From contig CM038908.1 of the NCBI GenBank assembly GCA_021904315.1, positions 18,620,501 through 18,684,500 on the forward strand: a DNA stretch of 64,000 nt. The letters are read 5' to 3'. The stretch comes from Sphagnum magellanicum. Its lineage: Eukaryota; Streptophyta; Sphagnopsida; Sphagnales; Sphagnaceae. The translations under genes and the position numbers were made by a program. The notes beneath the pieces were generated by a model that made no database searches, was not told the DNA's origin, and worked only from the letters and a program-made list of their open reading frames with translations. Every line of letters begins with the position of its first letter. Within the stretch, counting starts at the first letter, position 1. This document shows positions 38,812 through 49,659 of this stretch, piece by piece.

Positions 38812-38996
38812 TTTAAATTATTATAGATTTCACGAACATGAAAAAATACATGAATTTGTTTTTTTATATTCATGTTGGTGGATTAAAAAAAAATAGTTAC
38901 AAGATGGAGATAGTTATTAGGAAAGAAATGAAATAATTAGGCTTGGAAATGAGATAATTATTTTTGAAATTATCTTTGGCAATGTTCAGAGACAAC
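38812..38996. repeat. Dispersed non-coding repeat family 2, copy 2
   Basis: Counterpart of 25641-25890, in the same orientation and block order and about 60 bp shorter through internal deletions. Confidence 0.6.
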
Positions 38997-39469
38997 TTCC
39001 CTTCCCAAAAAAACTTGAGCCCTTCTTGGAGGAAAGTTCATTGTTCCCTAAACAAGTTGTCTTTTTCTTGAAGGAACTCTTACTCATGAAAATTGTTTTT
39101 TGGGGAAATTCTTAGGGAAGTTAATCCCTTGTTCCTTTAAGCACATGATTACCTTTAGGAAATAACCATGTTGCTTTGGGGAGTAAGGGGCTTAAATTGC
39201 CCTAGGGAACAATCATGTGCCCAGAGAAGGAGCTTAAGTTACCTTGTGGAACAACTTCAGCCTTTGCTCCCTTGAGAATATAGTCGTTCCCTGATGATTA
39301 ACTTAAATCCATTTCTCCCTTGAGAACATGATTGTTTCCTAGGGCAACTTACATCTTTTTTTTGCAAACATGATTTTTTTTAAAAATATTGTTCTTAAAT
39401 AACTAACTTTAAAAAATTGCTCAAGGACAATTTATTTTCATTCATTTTTTTCATGGATGAAAAAAAATT

Positions 39470-39540
39470 CAAAAAAAGATTTGAACTTAGGACTTTTAGG
39501 TTGTGAGGGAACTTAACCATTGCATTAGTTTTCTTCCTTT
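39470..39540 (-). repeat. tRNA-like (SINE-like) relic
   Basis: On the minus strand, TGGTTAAGTTC resembles a Pol III A box (39509-39519). GTTCAAATC (39478-39486) fits the B-box consensus GWTCRANNC about 25 bases downstream, and the sequence then ends in a T run. No full cloverleaf can be folded, so it is a degenerate tRNA-derived element and not a tRNA gene. Confidence 0.35.
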
Positions 39541-41757
39541 GAAAATAATGTAAGAAAAAACTATTTCAACCATTAATCATTGTGCAAGTAAAATAAAAAG
39601 AAAGTATGAATTATTTTTCCTACTAAGCATTGTACTATATTGTACTATAATTGCATTGAACTCAATGTACTATTTAGTTTGCCCCCTACAATGCCAATAA
39701 CATCAATTAGATGACAACAATCATTATTTACAATTTCTTTCAAAAATGTTGAATACAATAATTTTCAGATTATTCAAAACTACTCGCACCAACTCACCCA
39801 TATAACCATATATGCTTCCTCCAATTAATTTTTGGCAAACATATTTGCAGGTAATTTAATCACATTTTTATTTAGAGTTCAGAGTTTGAGAGTTTTTTCA
39901 AGTCTTGAGATCAAGGGCAACTAAAATTGGTTGCTAGTTGGCTCATGCCAAAATACATATGAAAATTTTACATGAATCATGTTCTTTAATTTATGACACA
40001 TTTCCCATAAGATTCACTTGTGAAGTTTTTTTTTCTTAGGAATTTTCTCCTAGTGCTTTAAGTTGTTTGCAATTTTTGAAAACTAAAAGGATGTAATAGT
40101 GCATGATAGTAAGTTTTGTCTTTGATCCCTTTCCAAACATCAGATCAAGACCTACCCTCCATAACAAAGGATAATAGCATGAGGACATAGGTGCGAGAAC
40201 ATCAAGATTTAGATGATAATTGGACTTTTTTTTTCTTGATATACTACACATAAAATGGGACTTAGCTCTCGTGACAAATATTGGATTCCATGTGACCTCC
40301 CCTCCCCCAAGTTAAGAGTTAAAACACACAACTTGGTAGGAGAAATAGATTGAGATGGATGACCTTACAAATTAACAAACCCACAAACATGTTTCAATCA
40401 CACCTACCTTCAAAAGGAAGCAATAGTACCTTCACTTATAATAAATTATTAAAAATGGTTTTGTAGTCTCCACTTGCTTGCCACCCATCCCTTGAGAGCC
40501 AATCTCTTGTCTTGGGGGTGAGCTTGGCTTTTTCTTTTGCCAATGAATTCCCTTCATAAAAACCCACACCATTTTATTTTTTTAGTGTTTTGCACATAGT
40601 CTTACCTAGAGTAATACAATGGCAAGCTTTTCAAAAACACAATTGCTTGATTTCACGGCATTACATTTTTGAAAAGCTCGTTATCATTTTTTTTTGCAAT
40701 ATCCAACATGTATCATGGGAATTTTTTTAATTTTAAAAAAGTGCTAATTTTATTATGTGTAAAGCCCTCAAGGGTGAGCTTAATGAGAATTGAGGCCACA
40801 CTCAAGACACAACTAGCTGTAAACAAGTTGCATGCAAGAAGCAAAAAAAAAAAAAAAAAATGCGACAAACATAAAAATAGAACATGGTTGTTCTTATTGC
40901 AGTAGACATTAGCCTCACAACAAACATGTAAGGTAGATTTTGTGGTTTCATCCATTATTACAATGTAAAAAATGTGATGTTCATTGTGACACATATTACA
41001 TTAATATTCCAGTTTGACATTAGTTTTTAACACAAGTTAGAGTAATGCCAAGCTAATCTCAATCTAGGCCCTTCCTTCTCCAGTGGTGCTCAGTATGTGA
41101 CCTTGCAAAATTATTTTTCACCTCCAAGTTTAGTTGTTTACTTTTTTTGCCACCTCACCCATAAAAACTGAAACTGGTAAAGCAAATAGGTGGGGGACTA
41201 CTAATAGCAAACTACCTGGACCAACGACTGCGATGGGCCAATGAGAAACACTCAACAGAAGTCAGATCAGATTTATTACACTCTTCTCTAGCAGGCGAAC
41301 ACCTCTCCTATGCCTCGTACGCGCCTCAGCAAACTGTGCACATAAGCAAGAGCAAAACTGTTTTCCTGTGCCAAACCGCCATGTGACTCACATCATTTTT
41401 TTTATTTAATTTTTTTTTTGGGGGGGGCGAATTTCACACTGTGACAGCAAAAAAAATAATTTGGAGAATGTTTTTATATATTCGAAAATTTTGGAAAATC
41501 TCACAAAACTTTCAAAAATGCACAAGTAATGTGCAAAAACCAAGTCCCTTTCAACCATTTCCATTGGTCCTTTAAAATTCTTGCAAATCTACCAAACCAT
41601 ATTACACATCTAAAACTTTTAGTTTACTCCAGATTAGGGGGAAAAAAAAAGGGAGGAAAAAAAAATCAGATCACCAAATCCAGCAATTTCATTGGCTATA
41701 AACTTTTTTTTTCTGCACACCTAGACATAAGCCTAATCAATTCAACACCCTATGTAT

Positions 41758-41927
41758 AGGGTATTACCCTAGTACCTAAGGCCTGGTTAGGCACTAATTA
41801 ATTATTATTTTTTGGAATTGCCAAAAAAATTTGAAAAATGCGTGTGCCTGCCTACCGTTGCCAAAAATCGCAAATGAAACTCTCAAGCACAAATAGCTTC
41901 ATTATTTAGTATAGCCTAATACCCAAA
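41758..41927. repeat. Dispersed non-coding repeat, copy 2 (MITE-like)
   Basis: About 170 bp homologous to 2966-3092. Its outer ends are partly inverted: GGGTATTA near 41759 against TAATACCC near 41918-41925. That is compatible with a small miniature inverted-repeat element. No coding potential. Confidence 0.5.
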
Positions 41928-41994
41928 AGAAGAAAGAAATTGGCACTTTTGTTCAATAATAAAACAATGTTGTTTCGTCGTCTTTGTTTGTTTG

Positions 41995-42006
41995 TTGTGT
42001 GTGTGC

Positions 42007-42060
<54 letters not shown>
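41995..42060. repeat. Compound TG/GA microsatellite
   Basis: About 33 bases of TG units switch directly into about 34 bases of GA units. Confidence 0.95.
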
Positions 42061-42062
<2 letters not shown>

Positions 42063-42223
42063 CGCAGAAGGGGAAGTTGGACGGCGAGAAGATGCGGAGG
42101 AAATCGATCGTGTAGCATGTGTTATTGTTGCCTTCTGAAAACAATTTTTTTTGGTTGAAGAAGATATCGTTCATCGAGGAAACAATCGGAAGAGAACTGA
42201 GCGGGAATCCAAGAATTGAAGAC

Positions 42224-42420
42224 AAGGATTTGTGGAAAGCTTTTGATTCTTGGTGAAGAAGAAGAAGAAGAAGAAGGATTTGTGGAAAGCTTTTGATTCT
42301 TGGTGAAGAAGAAGAAGAAGAAGAAGGATTTGTGGAAAGCTTTTGATTCTCGGTGAAGAAGAAGGGGAAGTATTTGTGGAAAGCTTTTGATTCTCGGTGA
42401 AGAAGAAGAAGCACAAGAAG
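42224..42420. repeat. Four-copy 50-bp minisatellite
   Basis: The unit contains GGATTTGTGGAAAGC, TTTTGATTCT(T/C)GGTGAA and a GAA run. Copies start at 42224, 42274, 42324 and about 42368. The first three are exactly 50 bp apart. It lies just upstream of the Rab-like pseudogene, in what would be its leader. Long antisense ORFs across it simply reflect the repeat. Confidence 0.9.
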
Positions 42421-42481
42421 AAGAATAAGAAGGAGAACAAGGATCCGAAAGTGTAGGCATTTGAGGTCCGAGCAAATAGCG

Positions 42482-43126
42482 ATGGCGGCAGGAGACGGGA
42501 GGGGAGTTCGATCATCTCTTGAAGGTGCTCTTGATCGGCGATTCGGGAGTCGGTAAGAGCAGTCTGCTTCTCCGTTTCACATCCGACACCTTTGACGATT
42601 TGTCTCCTACAATAGGAGTGGATTTCAAGCTGAAGATGATGTCGCTGCAAGGGAAGAGGCTGAAGCTCACGATCTGGGACACAGCGGGACAAGAACGTTG
42701 ACGAGCTCTTATTGCAGAGGAGCACAAGGAGTGATACTGGTGTATGATGTGACAAGACGAGCGACGTTCACGGATTTGTCAGATGTATGGCTCAAGGAAG
42801 TGGAGCGATACTGCAACAACGAGGATTGCATCAAGATGTTGATCGGCAACAAAGTGGATCCGGAAGAATCCGAACGTGGAGTGAGCGAGAAAGAAGGAAT
42901 TGCTTTCGCCCGCGAACATGGATGCTTGTTCCTTGAGGCTAGTGCCAAGACCAGCATCAATGTGCAACGCTGCTTTGATGAGCTTGTTCAAAAGATTTTG
43001 GATACTCCTAGCTTGACTGCAGATACATCATCATCATCATCACAGCAGATGAAGAAGAAGAATTTGCTGAGACCAGGCCAAACTCCAGGCCAAAATCCAA
43101 ATGTCTCTGGGGGCTGTGGCTGTTGA
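42482..43126 (+). pseudogene. RABC1: Intronless RABC1/Rab18-like GTPase copy with two frame breaks
   Basis: A complete small-GTPase sequence without introns, in two frames. Conserved elements: P-loop GDSGVGKSS, switch [22 protein letters not shown], a SAK guanine motif, and a C-terminal CGC geranylgeranylation signal (ends GGCGC). The family call is RABC/Rab18, from YDVTRRATFTDLSD and DCIKMLIGNKVD. Break 1: the ATG at 42482 is one base out of frame with the P-loop, consistent with loss of one G in the G-rich stretch at 42497-42504. Break 2: after GAACGTT at about 42694-42700 ten bases are missing, removing the residues normally following QER in switch II (FRTL-like) and shifting the frame. 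The usual SYYRG reads SYCRG. Lack of introns suggests a retrocopy, though no poly-A tail or target duplication is visible. Assembly error is the main alternative. Confidence 0.82.
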
Positions 43127-44744
43127 TTCTGTAAGATGTACCCTAGGTTTGTATCTACCATTGTGCATTTGATGGGTGCTTCTGTCCGAAAACTCTCTCT
43201 CTCTTCCTAAATTTGTAGGTTGACAACACAATTTGATCCACTGAAATTCTTCAAGGTTGTTTGCTTGGTTATTTCACTTGTTTGCTCTTTTGAGTTTGAG
43301 AAAAAGGTTTTTTTGCTGACAAAGAGTCTGTCTCGCAATGCTTGAAAGCTCTTCACTCTTATGATCACCTCCATGCTGGCAACCTCAAGTTGAATTAGGG
43401 TTTTTCTCAACGCTGGCAAGCTCAAATTGAATTTAGGGTTTGGTAGTTTGATAGTTTTGTCTCTGATCAGTTGCTTCTTCCATCCTGAGTTGTGACCATT
43501 TGAGGATAAGAAGAAGAGAATTCGGATCTATGAGAATATGTATCTGCTCCCTGGGTTCAGTCCTGCCATAACTCAAGGACTTGGGAAAGAGTATGTAAAC
43601 CCTAAACCCTATCCTATGCATGATTGGTAGTAGGTCATCTTGAAACACTGTTTGGTTTGTTGAATTGATTTTTCAGCAGGCAAGGTTGCAGTGGTTGGGA
43701 CGCATCCTCAGTACATAGTCATCTTCAGCTATGTCAGCTCGCATCCCTGACAAGACATTGTGAAAGTAATTTGTCTATGTTTTGTTGCATCACATGATGC
43801 AATTGAAACTGAAAAAGAGAAAATTAGCATTAAGATCTGAGAGTTGAATGCACTTTTTTTTCTTTTGTTTTTGTACCAGGTATTTCTGGTAGTTATACCA
43901 GTGGGATCCTACAGTCTTTTGTTCTCAGATCAGATTGGCTATGGTGACAAGCATCCATTTACCAGTCAATAACAGAGATCAAAACATCATTCTAACATCT
44001 CAATCTACATCAACAAGTTTTGTTCAATGGAAATAAGGTTTGTTACATCTCTCTGTTGGTCTTCAAGCAGTTCTTAAGGATGGCATCAAGTGTCCACAAT
44101 TTGGAAGTTATATTGTGCTATCCAACAGATGATCTGTTGTTATGTTGTTGAAAGCTATGTACCATGTCTATGAACTTGAGAGACATGGTAAGCCTTCAAC
44201 ATAAAATTCATGATTCAATGTGGATTAGGACTACTTTCTGTTTAGTGTTCATGAACAGGCTGCATGTATCTCCAACAAATACAGGGAATTCAGACAACTT
44301 TCAAAGTAATGGAATGATAGGGTACTTGCAGCTGATGGGTGTGATTGAAAGCAAAGTAGCTATTTTACAAGCTTCAATCTTGCTTTGCTGTCAGAGGCCT
44401 TTTGGGGACTCACTCTTGAATGAAGCTTTTGGGGGACTCTCTTAAATGCAGACTCCTGCAAAATGAAATGGTGATAGTCTTGTATTTCACTTCAAGTGCC
44501 TCAGTGAAAAGGAAACAAAATTAGAACTACTTTGTGCATCATTGGGGTGAGTGTTTTTGCAGGAGGATAGAACTGTGGATACTTGGGTTTTCACAGAACA
44601 AACGGTTCAATCTATGCCTACTCCTCAAGAGTGCAATGAATCTTATGCCTACAAGCATGAGAAGGAACCCTCCTCTTTTCTAGGAAGGATATTCACGGAT
44701 CTAAGGTGCTCTCCAAGTACACTTTAGAAATATTTTATGCTACT
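43127..44744. other. Intergenic DNA downstream of Rab-like copy
   Basis: No gene recognised. Composition is intermediate until about 44700, then turns almost entirely A and T. An ORF at 44164-44445 has no known domain. Confidence 0.5.
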
Positions 44745-45845
44745 TTTGATTATTTTAGCTTAAATTATTTTTGACTATTTTTTTTGTTTTAAATTATTTC
44801 ATTTTAGGTTACTTGCAATTATTATAATTTATTTTTTATTATTTTGAATTATTTCATCTTAGATTATTTTCAATTACATGAGGTTATTATTGGTATTTTT
44901 GATTATTGAAGGTTATTTCACTTTATGTTATTATTGATAATTTTAAGTCATTATAAGTTATTTCATCTTAAGTTATTGTTGTCTATTATAAATTATTTCA
45001 CCTTAGACTATTTTTGATAATCCTAAACAATTTTAATATATGATCATTGATTATTTTTTTATTGAGATTATTGATGGTTATTAATGGTTATTGTTACTTA
45101 TTATATTGATGATTATTGTTATCTATTCTATTGATGGTAATTAATGGTTATTATTATTTGTTCTATTGATGGTTATTAATGCTTATTTTATTAATGATTA
45201 TTAAAGGCTATTAGTAATTATTATATTGATGGTTATTTTATTAATGGCTATTGTTAACTATTCTATTAGTGGTTATTAATGATTATTGTATTACTAATTA
45301 TTGGTGAATATTAGTGGTTATTAATGGTTATTGTATTACTAACTACTGGTGAATATTTTATTAATGGTGGATATTAGTGATTATTAATGGTGATTGTATT
45401 ATTAACTATTGGTGAATATTCTATTGATGGATATTGTGGTTATTAATGACTATTATATTATTAACTATTGGTGAATATTCTATTGATGGATATTGGTGGT
45501 TATTAATGACTATTATATTATTAACTATTGGTGAATATTCTATTGATGGATATTGGTGGTTATTAATGTTATTATATTAGTGGTTATTCTATTAATGGCT
45601 TTTGGTGATTATTTCATTGTAAGCCATTGGTGGTTATTTTATTGGTGCCTATTGATGGTTGTTCTATTGGTGATTATTGGTGATTATTTTATTAATGGTC
45701 ATTGATGGTTATTATATTATAAATTATTATTGGTTATTATATATTATATTATGACTATTAATGATTATTCTATTATCAATTATTATTGGATATTATAGTA
45801 TCATAAACTATTGGTAGTTATTATTGTAAGGTATTTTAAATTATT
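44745..45845. repeat. 1.1-kb AT-rich minisatellite
   Basis: Built from permutations of TTATTAATGGTTATTGATGG-like words. The left part (to about 45060) is a TTATTT(C/T)A-type array. At 45421-45560 a unit of exactly 60 bp occurs in just over two near-identical copies (GGATATTGGTGGTTATTAAT..). Nearly free of C on the plus strand. No coding content. Confidence 0.85.
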
Positions 45846-48112
45846 ATACTTAGGATAAAATAATTTATAATAACATAAAGTAGAATGACCTTGAATAACT
45901 TAAAGTATAATTTGAAATAACATATATTTATTTAGAAATAAAATAACGTATAGTTTAAGCTTATTTGAATAATTAAAATAGTTTAAAATAATATAAAATA
46001 TATCATAAAATAGCATATATAAAATATATTTAAAACATAGAAATAAATCTATTTATTACAATAAATTATAATAGTGAATCATGTTAATTAGTAATGAAAC
46101 ATGATGTTTACATAATGATATTATAATGAAATAATTTTCATTAGGGTGAAATCAATAAAATGCAATGAACTTATTTCACTTTTAAAATCCCATAGTGATT
46201 TAAGCTAATGAATTGCACCCCACTTTTATAATAGTGTGCCCAATATTTTATGTAGTTATATATGTAATCGCAAGTGATATGCAACTACCATTGTGACTGT
46301 ACATGCCACATGGAGTTTTTTGCGATTGGTTTTTTTGGCCACTTGTCCAAGGTGACTACAAGGTTTGTATTCGCATGTGTCCCTTATGACTAAATTTTTT
46401 TCTTTTGCAATTAAAATTATATTCATTTATTTCCAAATTTTTTTTAATAAAAAAATCAAAGAAAATCATTAAAACAATGTTATTGTGCCATGTATAAAGG
46501 TTTGCATCTACAAAAAAAAATCAACTACCATCGTCCCATTTAAACATTGATGTGCACATGATGTTGCATGGGAGGATGGTTGTTGAAATATGTTTTATTC
46601 AATTAATACTCCACCATGGAAATGGTTAATTAAACGTAGATATTACATGCATTTCAAGTTTGTACATGGAAGTCTTAAAATCAAATTTTGGACATGATGT
46701 AATCACAAGGAATTACAAATGCATTAAAAATACACAAGAAATTTATGTAAGTTCACTTAGCAACTTCAATGATGTACTAACTAACATCCCTATGATTGAG
46801 AAAGATGCCCAAGAGGAGCAAGTGGGTAATGAAGGGCTAAAAGAGCAAGAACGCATAGGGAATTTATATGATAGCAACTTTAGATCACCAAAAGATGTTA
46901 GTGATGACAATCTTGAACATGACCCTAATAAGTGAACTTGTTACAACAAGATTTTATGAAGGAAGTGGTATTGCCATATTATCAGCTATTTTTTTATTTT
47001 AAACCTGAAAATGATCCATGGGTGGAACAATATTAGTTTTATTGTCCTATTTCAATAAATGTTTGTACACTTTAGTACTTAAGAAGTTGGATTTTCCAAG
47101 GAAAAAAATTTGACATGTTGTTCTTAGATTTAATAATCTTGAATAATTCAAAAGATGAAAATTTTGAAATTTGAATGTTTTACCACAAAAATAAATTAAA
47201 CCCTAACCTTGTTAAATCAACTTATAAATGTTGATGCAATGAACATGTTTTGAGAACCATAGATTTGATTTTTTTGCAGACTTTTAAAAGATAACTTACT
47301 ACCCCCGAATACCTTATTACCCAAATTTCATCAAAAGTAACAAAATTCATCTTTGAAATTAGCCAAAAGTCACAATGGATTCATGCATGTGTGAATGAAT
47401 ATGTTATTTATGGTGACTTAAGTATGAGTTATTAAACAATTGCCCTATGTGTGGAGAAACAAGATATTGACAAAATCTTATTGGATTTTCTATTCCCCAA
47501 AAAATATTAAATAAATTTCAAATTTTCATTTTTCTACTTTATTTTCCAAACCCTAAAATCAAAATAGTAGGTATTATAAATTCCACGTTTTCATTTTGAA
47601 GTTTTATTTTGAAAACCTTAAAATTTGAATCTTTTCTACTTATGTAAATTGGTCAAAGTTTTCACATCAATTTGTTTGTTTCCGAAACCATAGGACTAAA
47701 GTCTCAAATTTTTTGAATTTTTGCATATGCATTTTAGTTATAAATCTTACAACGCTTGCCACTTGTTCCACGGATTAAGAATTTTTTTAAAACTTCAAGT
47801 TTAGTTGTTTGGATGGATTTGCATAAAAGAACCATAATTCAAATGGGATGATGAAGGCTCCATGTGATTCAGAAGCTTAGCAAAAAATAGAAGGAAAATG
47901 GCCTAATTTCCAAAATGAGCCTTGTCATTTGAGGTTAAGGTTTGGTGCAAACAATAGGAATCCTTTTTCCAATCAAAACACAAATTACTCATTTATGGCA
48001 TGTGTGCATTTTTAACCATAACATCCCACCATGGATGAATACCAAAAAAACATTCATTTATTTTGCTTTGATTGTACTTGGAAAATCACAAATGAAGAGA
48101 TGACATTTTTGC
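45846..48112. other. AT-rich DNA between minisatellite and copia relic
   Basis: No intact gene. A 91-codon ORF at 46660-46935 lacks known domains; it could be remote debris of the retroelement that follows, but I cannot show it. 47800-48110 may hold the decayed 5' part of that polyprotein. Confidence 0.45.
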
Positions 48113-49270
48113 CCAATACAAGATTCAGTTAATGGCACATGGTTTCATCCAAAAACCCAACTTTGATTATAAAGAAACTTTCTTTTTTTTTCCAAAGTTG
48201 AACAACTAGAAGGTTATGTCCCACCATGTGATGAACTTAAAGTATGTCACGTGCTCAAGTCATTTCATGGGTTCAAATAAACCCCTCATGTGTGGTATGC
48301 TTACTTCAATGGTCATCTTTTGAACATTGGATATATTTTATGTTCCTCTAACGCAAATATTTATGTTAAACGTGTTCACATGTTTCTTATTGGCATTGGG
48401 ATATATGTTGATGATCTTGCTATTGTCTCAAATGACTTACCATACTAAAAGAGTGGTACAAGAATTTGCTATGATAGATAATGACAAGATTAAATATTGT
48501 TTGGGTATTCAAATCAAATGTGATCAAGCTAGCAAAATATTTTTTCTTTCTCAAGAGAAATATATTTATCATATTTTGCATAAGTTCCACATGGAAATTT
48601 GTAAACCTACATTGCCATTTTTCTTCAAGTAGGCACTTATTATACTAAAAATATGATGCCCACAACCCACTAAGAACAAGTGATATTGGTTTCAATTTTC
48701 TATGTTAATGGCATTGGTAGTTTAATGTGTCTTACTACTCAACTAAGCCTAACATTGCTTTTCTAATTAGTAATTTGACTCAATTTATGTCTAATATCAA
48801 TTTAGTGCATTGGTCTAATGCAAAATGCCTTTTGTGTTATTTTCAAGCAACACAACATATGGGCATTCAATATTCTACATTCTCCATTTCATCTTAACCT
48901 TTGTTTCTTCAAAGCTAATAAATATAAACTGGGTGGTCAATGGTTTAAATTTAGTTATGTATTCCATATTGGTGGTGGTGTCATTTCATGGCAAAGTCAT
49001 AAACAACTTATTGTGGCTCTCTCTTCTACTAAATATAAATATATTACTACTAACGCTTGTGCCCAAGAAGCTTTATGGTTGTGGCAAATACTTAAGGACT
49101 TAAGTTTTCCTCGAGATGGTCCAACATGTCTTCATTGTGATAATCAATCTTGCATAAAATTCACTCAAAAGGTTCATTTTCATGAGCATTCCAAGCACAT
49201 TGAGTTAGATCTCACTTCTTGTGAGACAAAATTGATTTCAAAAAATTGGAATTTCATTTCACGTTGATAA
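48113..49270 (+). mobile_element. Ty1/copia retrotransposon relic (reverse transcriptase and RNase H)
   Basis: Broken plus-strand polyprotein. Reverse transcriptase pieces: YKIQLMAHGFIQKPNFDYKE near 48117, then in another frame a K-S-F-H-G-F-K segment, then the catalytic YVDD at 48404-48415. LGIQIK, FLSQEKY and CKPTLP follow (to about 48630). RNase H is an open stretch up to 49267 with GGGVISWQSHKQ, ALSSTKYKYI, ALWLWQIL, HCDNQSCI and KHIE. Frameshifts and stops (for example the T run near 48182-48190 and a TAA near 48277) make it non-functional. No long terminal repeat, primer site or polypurine tract could be fixed, so element boundaries are unknown. Confidence 0.8.
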
Positions 49271-49659
49271 TTTTACAAAATCTTTGCCCAAGCCCATGTT
49301 TAAGAAACTAAAGATCCATTGAATGAATGGAATGTGATTTTAATTTATTATGTTATGGACTTTTTAAAGTCCAATATCCCAAAGTTTCAAACACATAACA
49401 CTAACACATAGTAAGATAAAAATCCATATCCATGAGTTTTGCAAGTATGACAAAAAGTCTAGGTAGAATTCAAAAGTCCATTATTTATTAGTTATCCATA
49501 ATTTTGATTTGATTTGTTTCATTTTTGGAAGGTTGATTACGATAGATTTAGATAAGTGAGTCCTTTTTTATTATTTCAATGAATTTATTATTATTATTAT
49601 TTTTTGTATCTAAGGAATACATGACAAACTATCATTATGACATCCATATAAGGTCATCG

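Larger units (their letters stand above)
36836..41757. other. Gene-free repeat-rich DNA
   Basis: No gene supported. It contains a twin 55-bp repeat (37621-37735), copies of three dispersed repeat families (38690-38780, 38812-38996 and, just to the right, 41758-41927), a tRNA-like/SINE-like relic (39470-39540) and long T, A and G runs (38430-38448, 40843-40860, 41420-41427). At 39000-39360 short GGGAACAA/TTGTTCCC blocks recur irregularly on both strands. Confidence 0.5.

Noticed and set aside
42171-42755. Minus-strand ORFs of up to 194 codons
   Set aside because: They are produced by the 50-bp minisatellite and the opposite strand of the Rab-like sequence; no domain.
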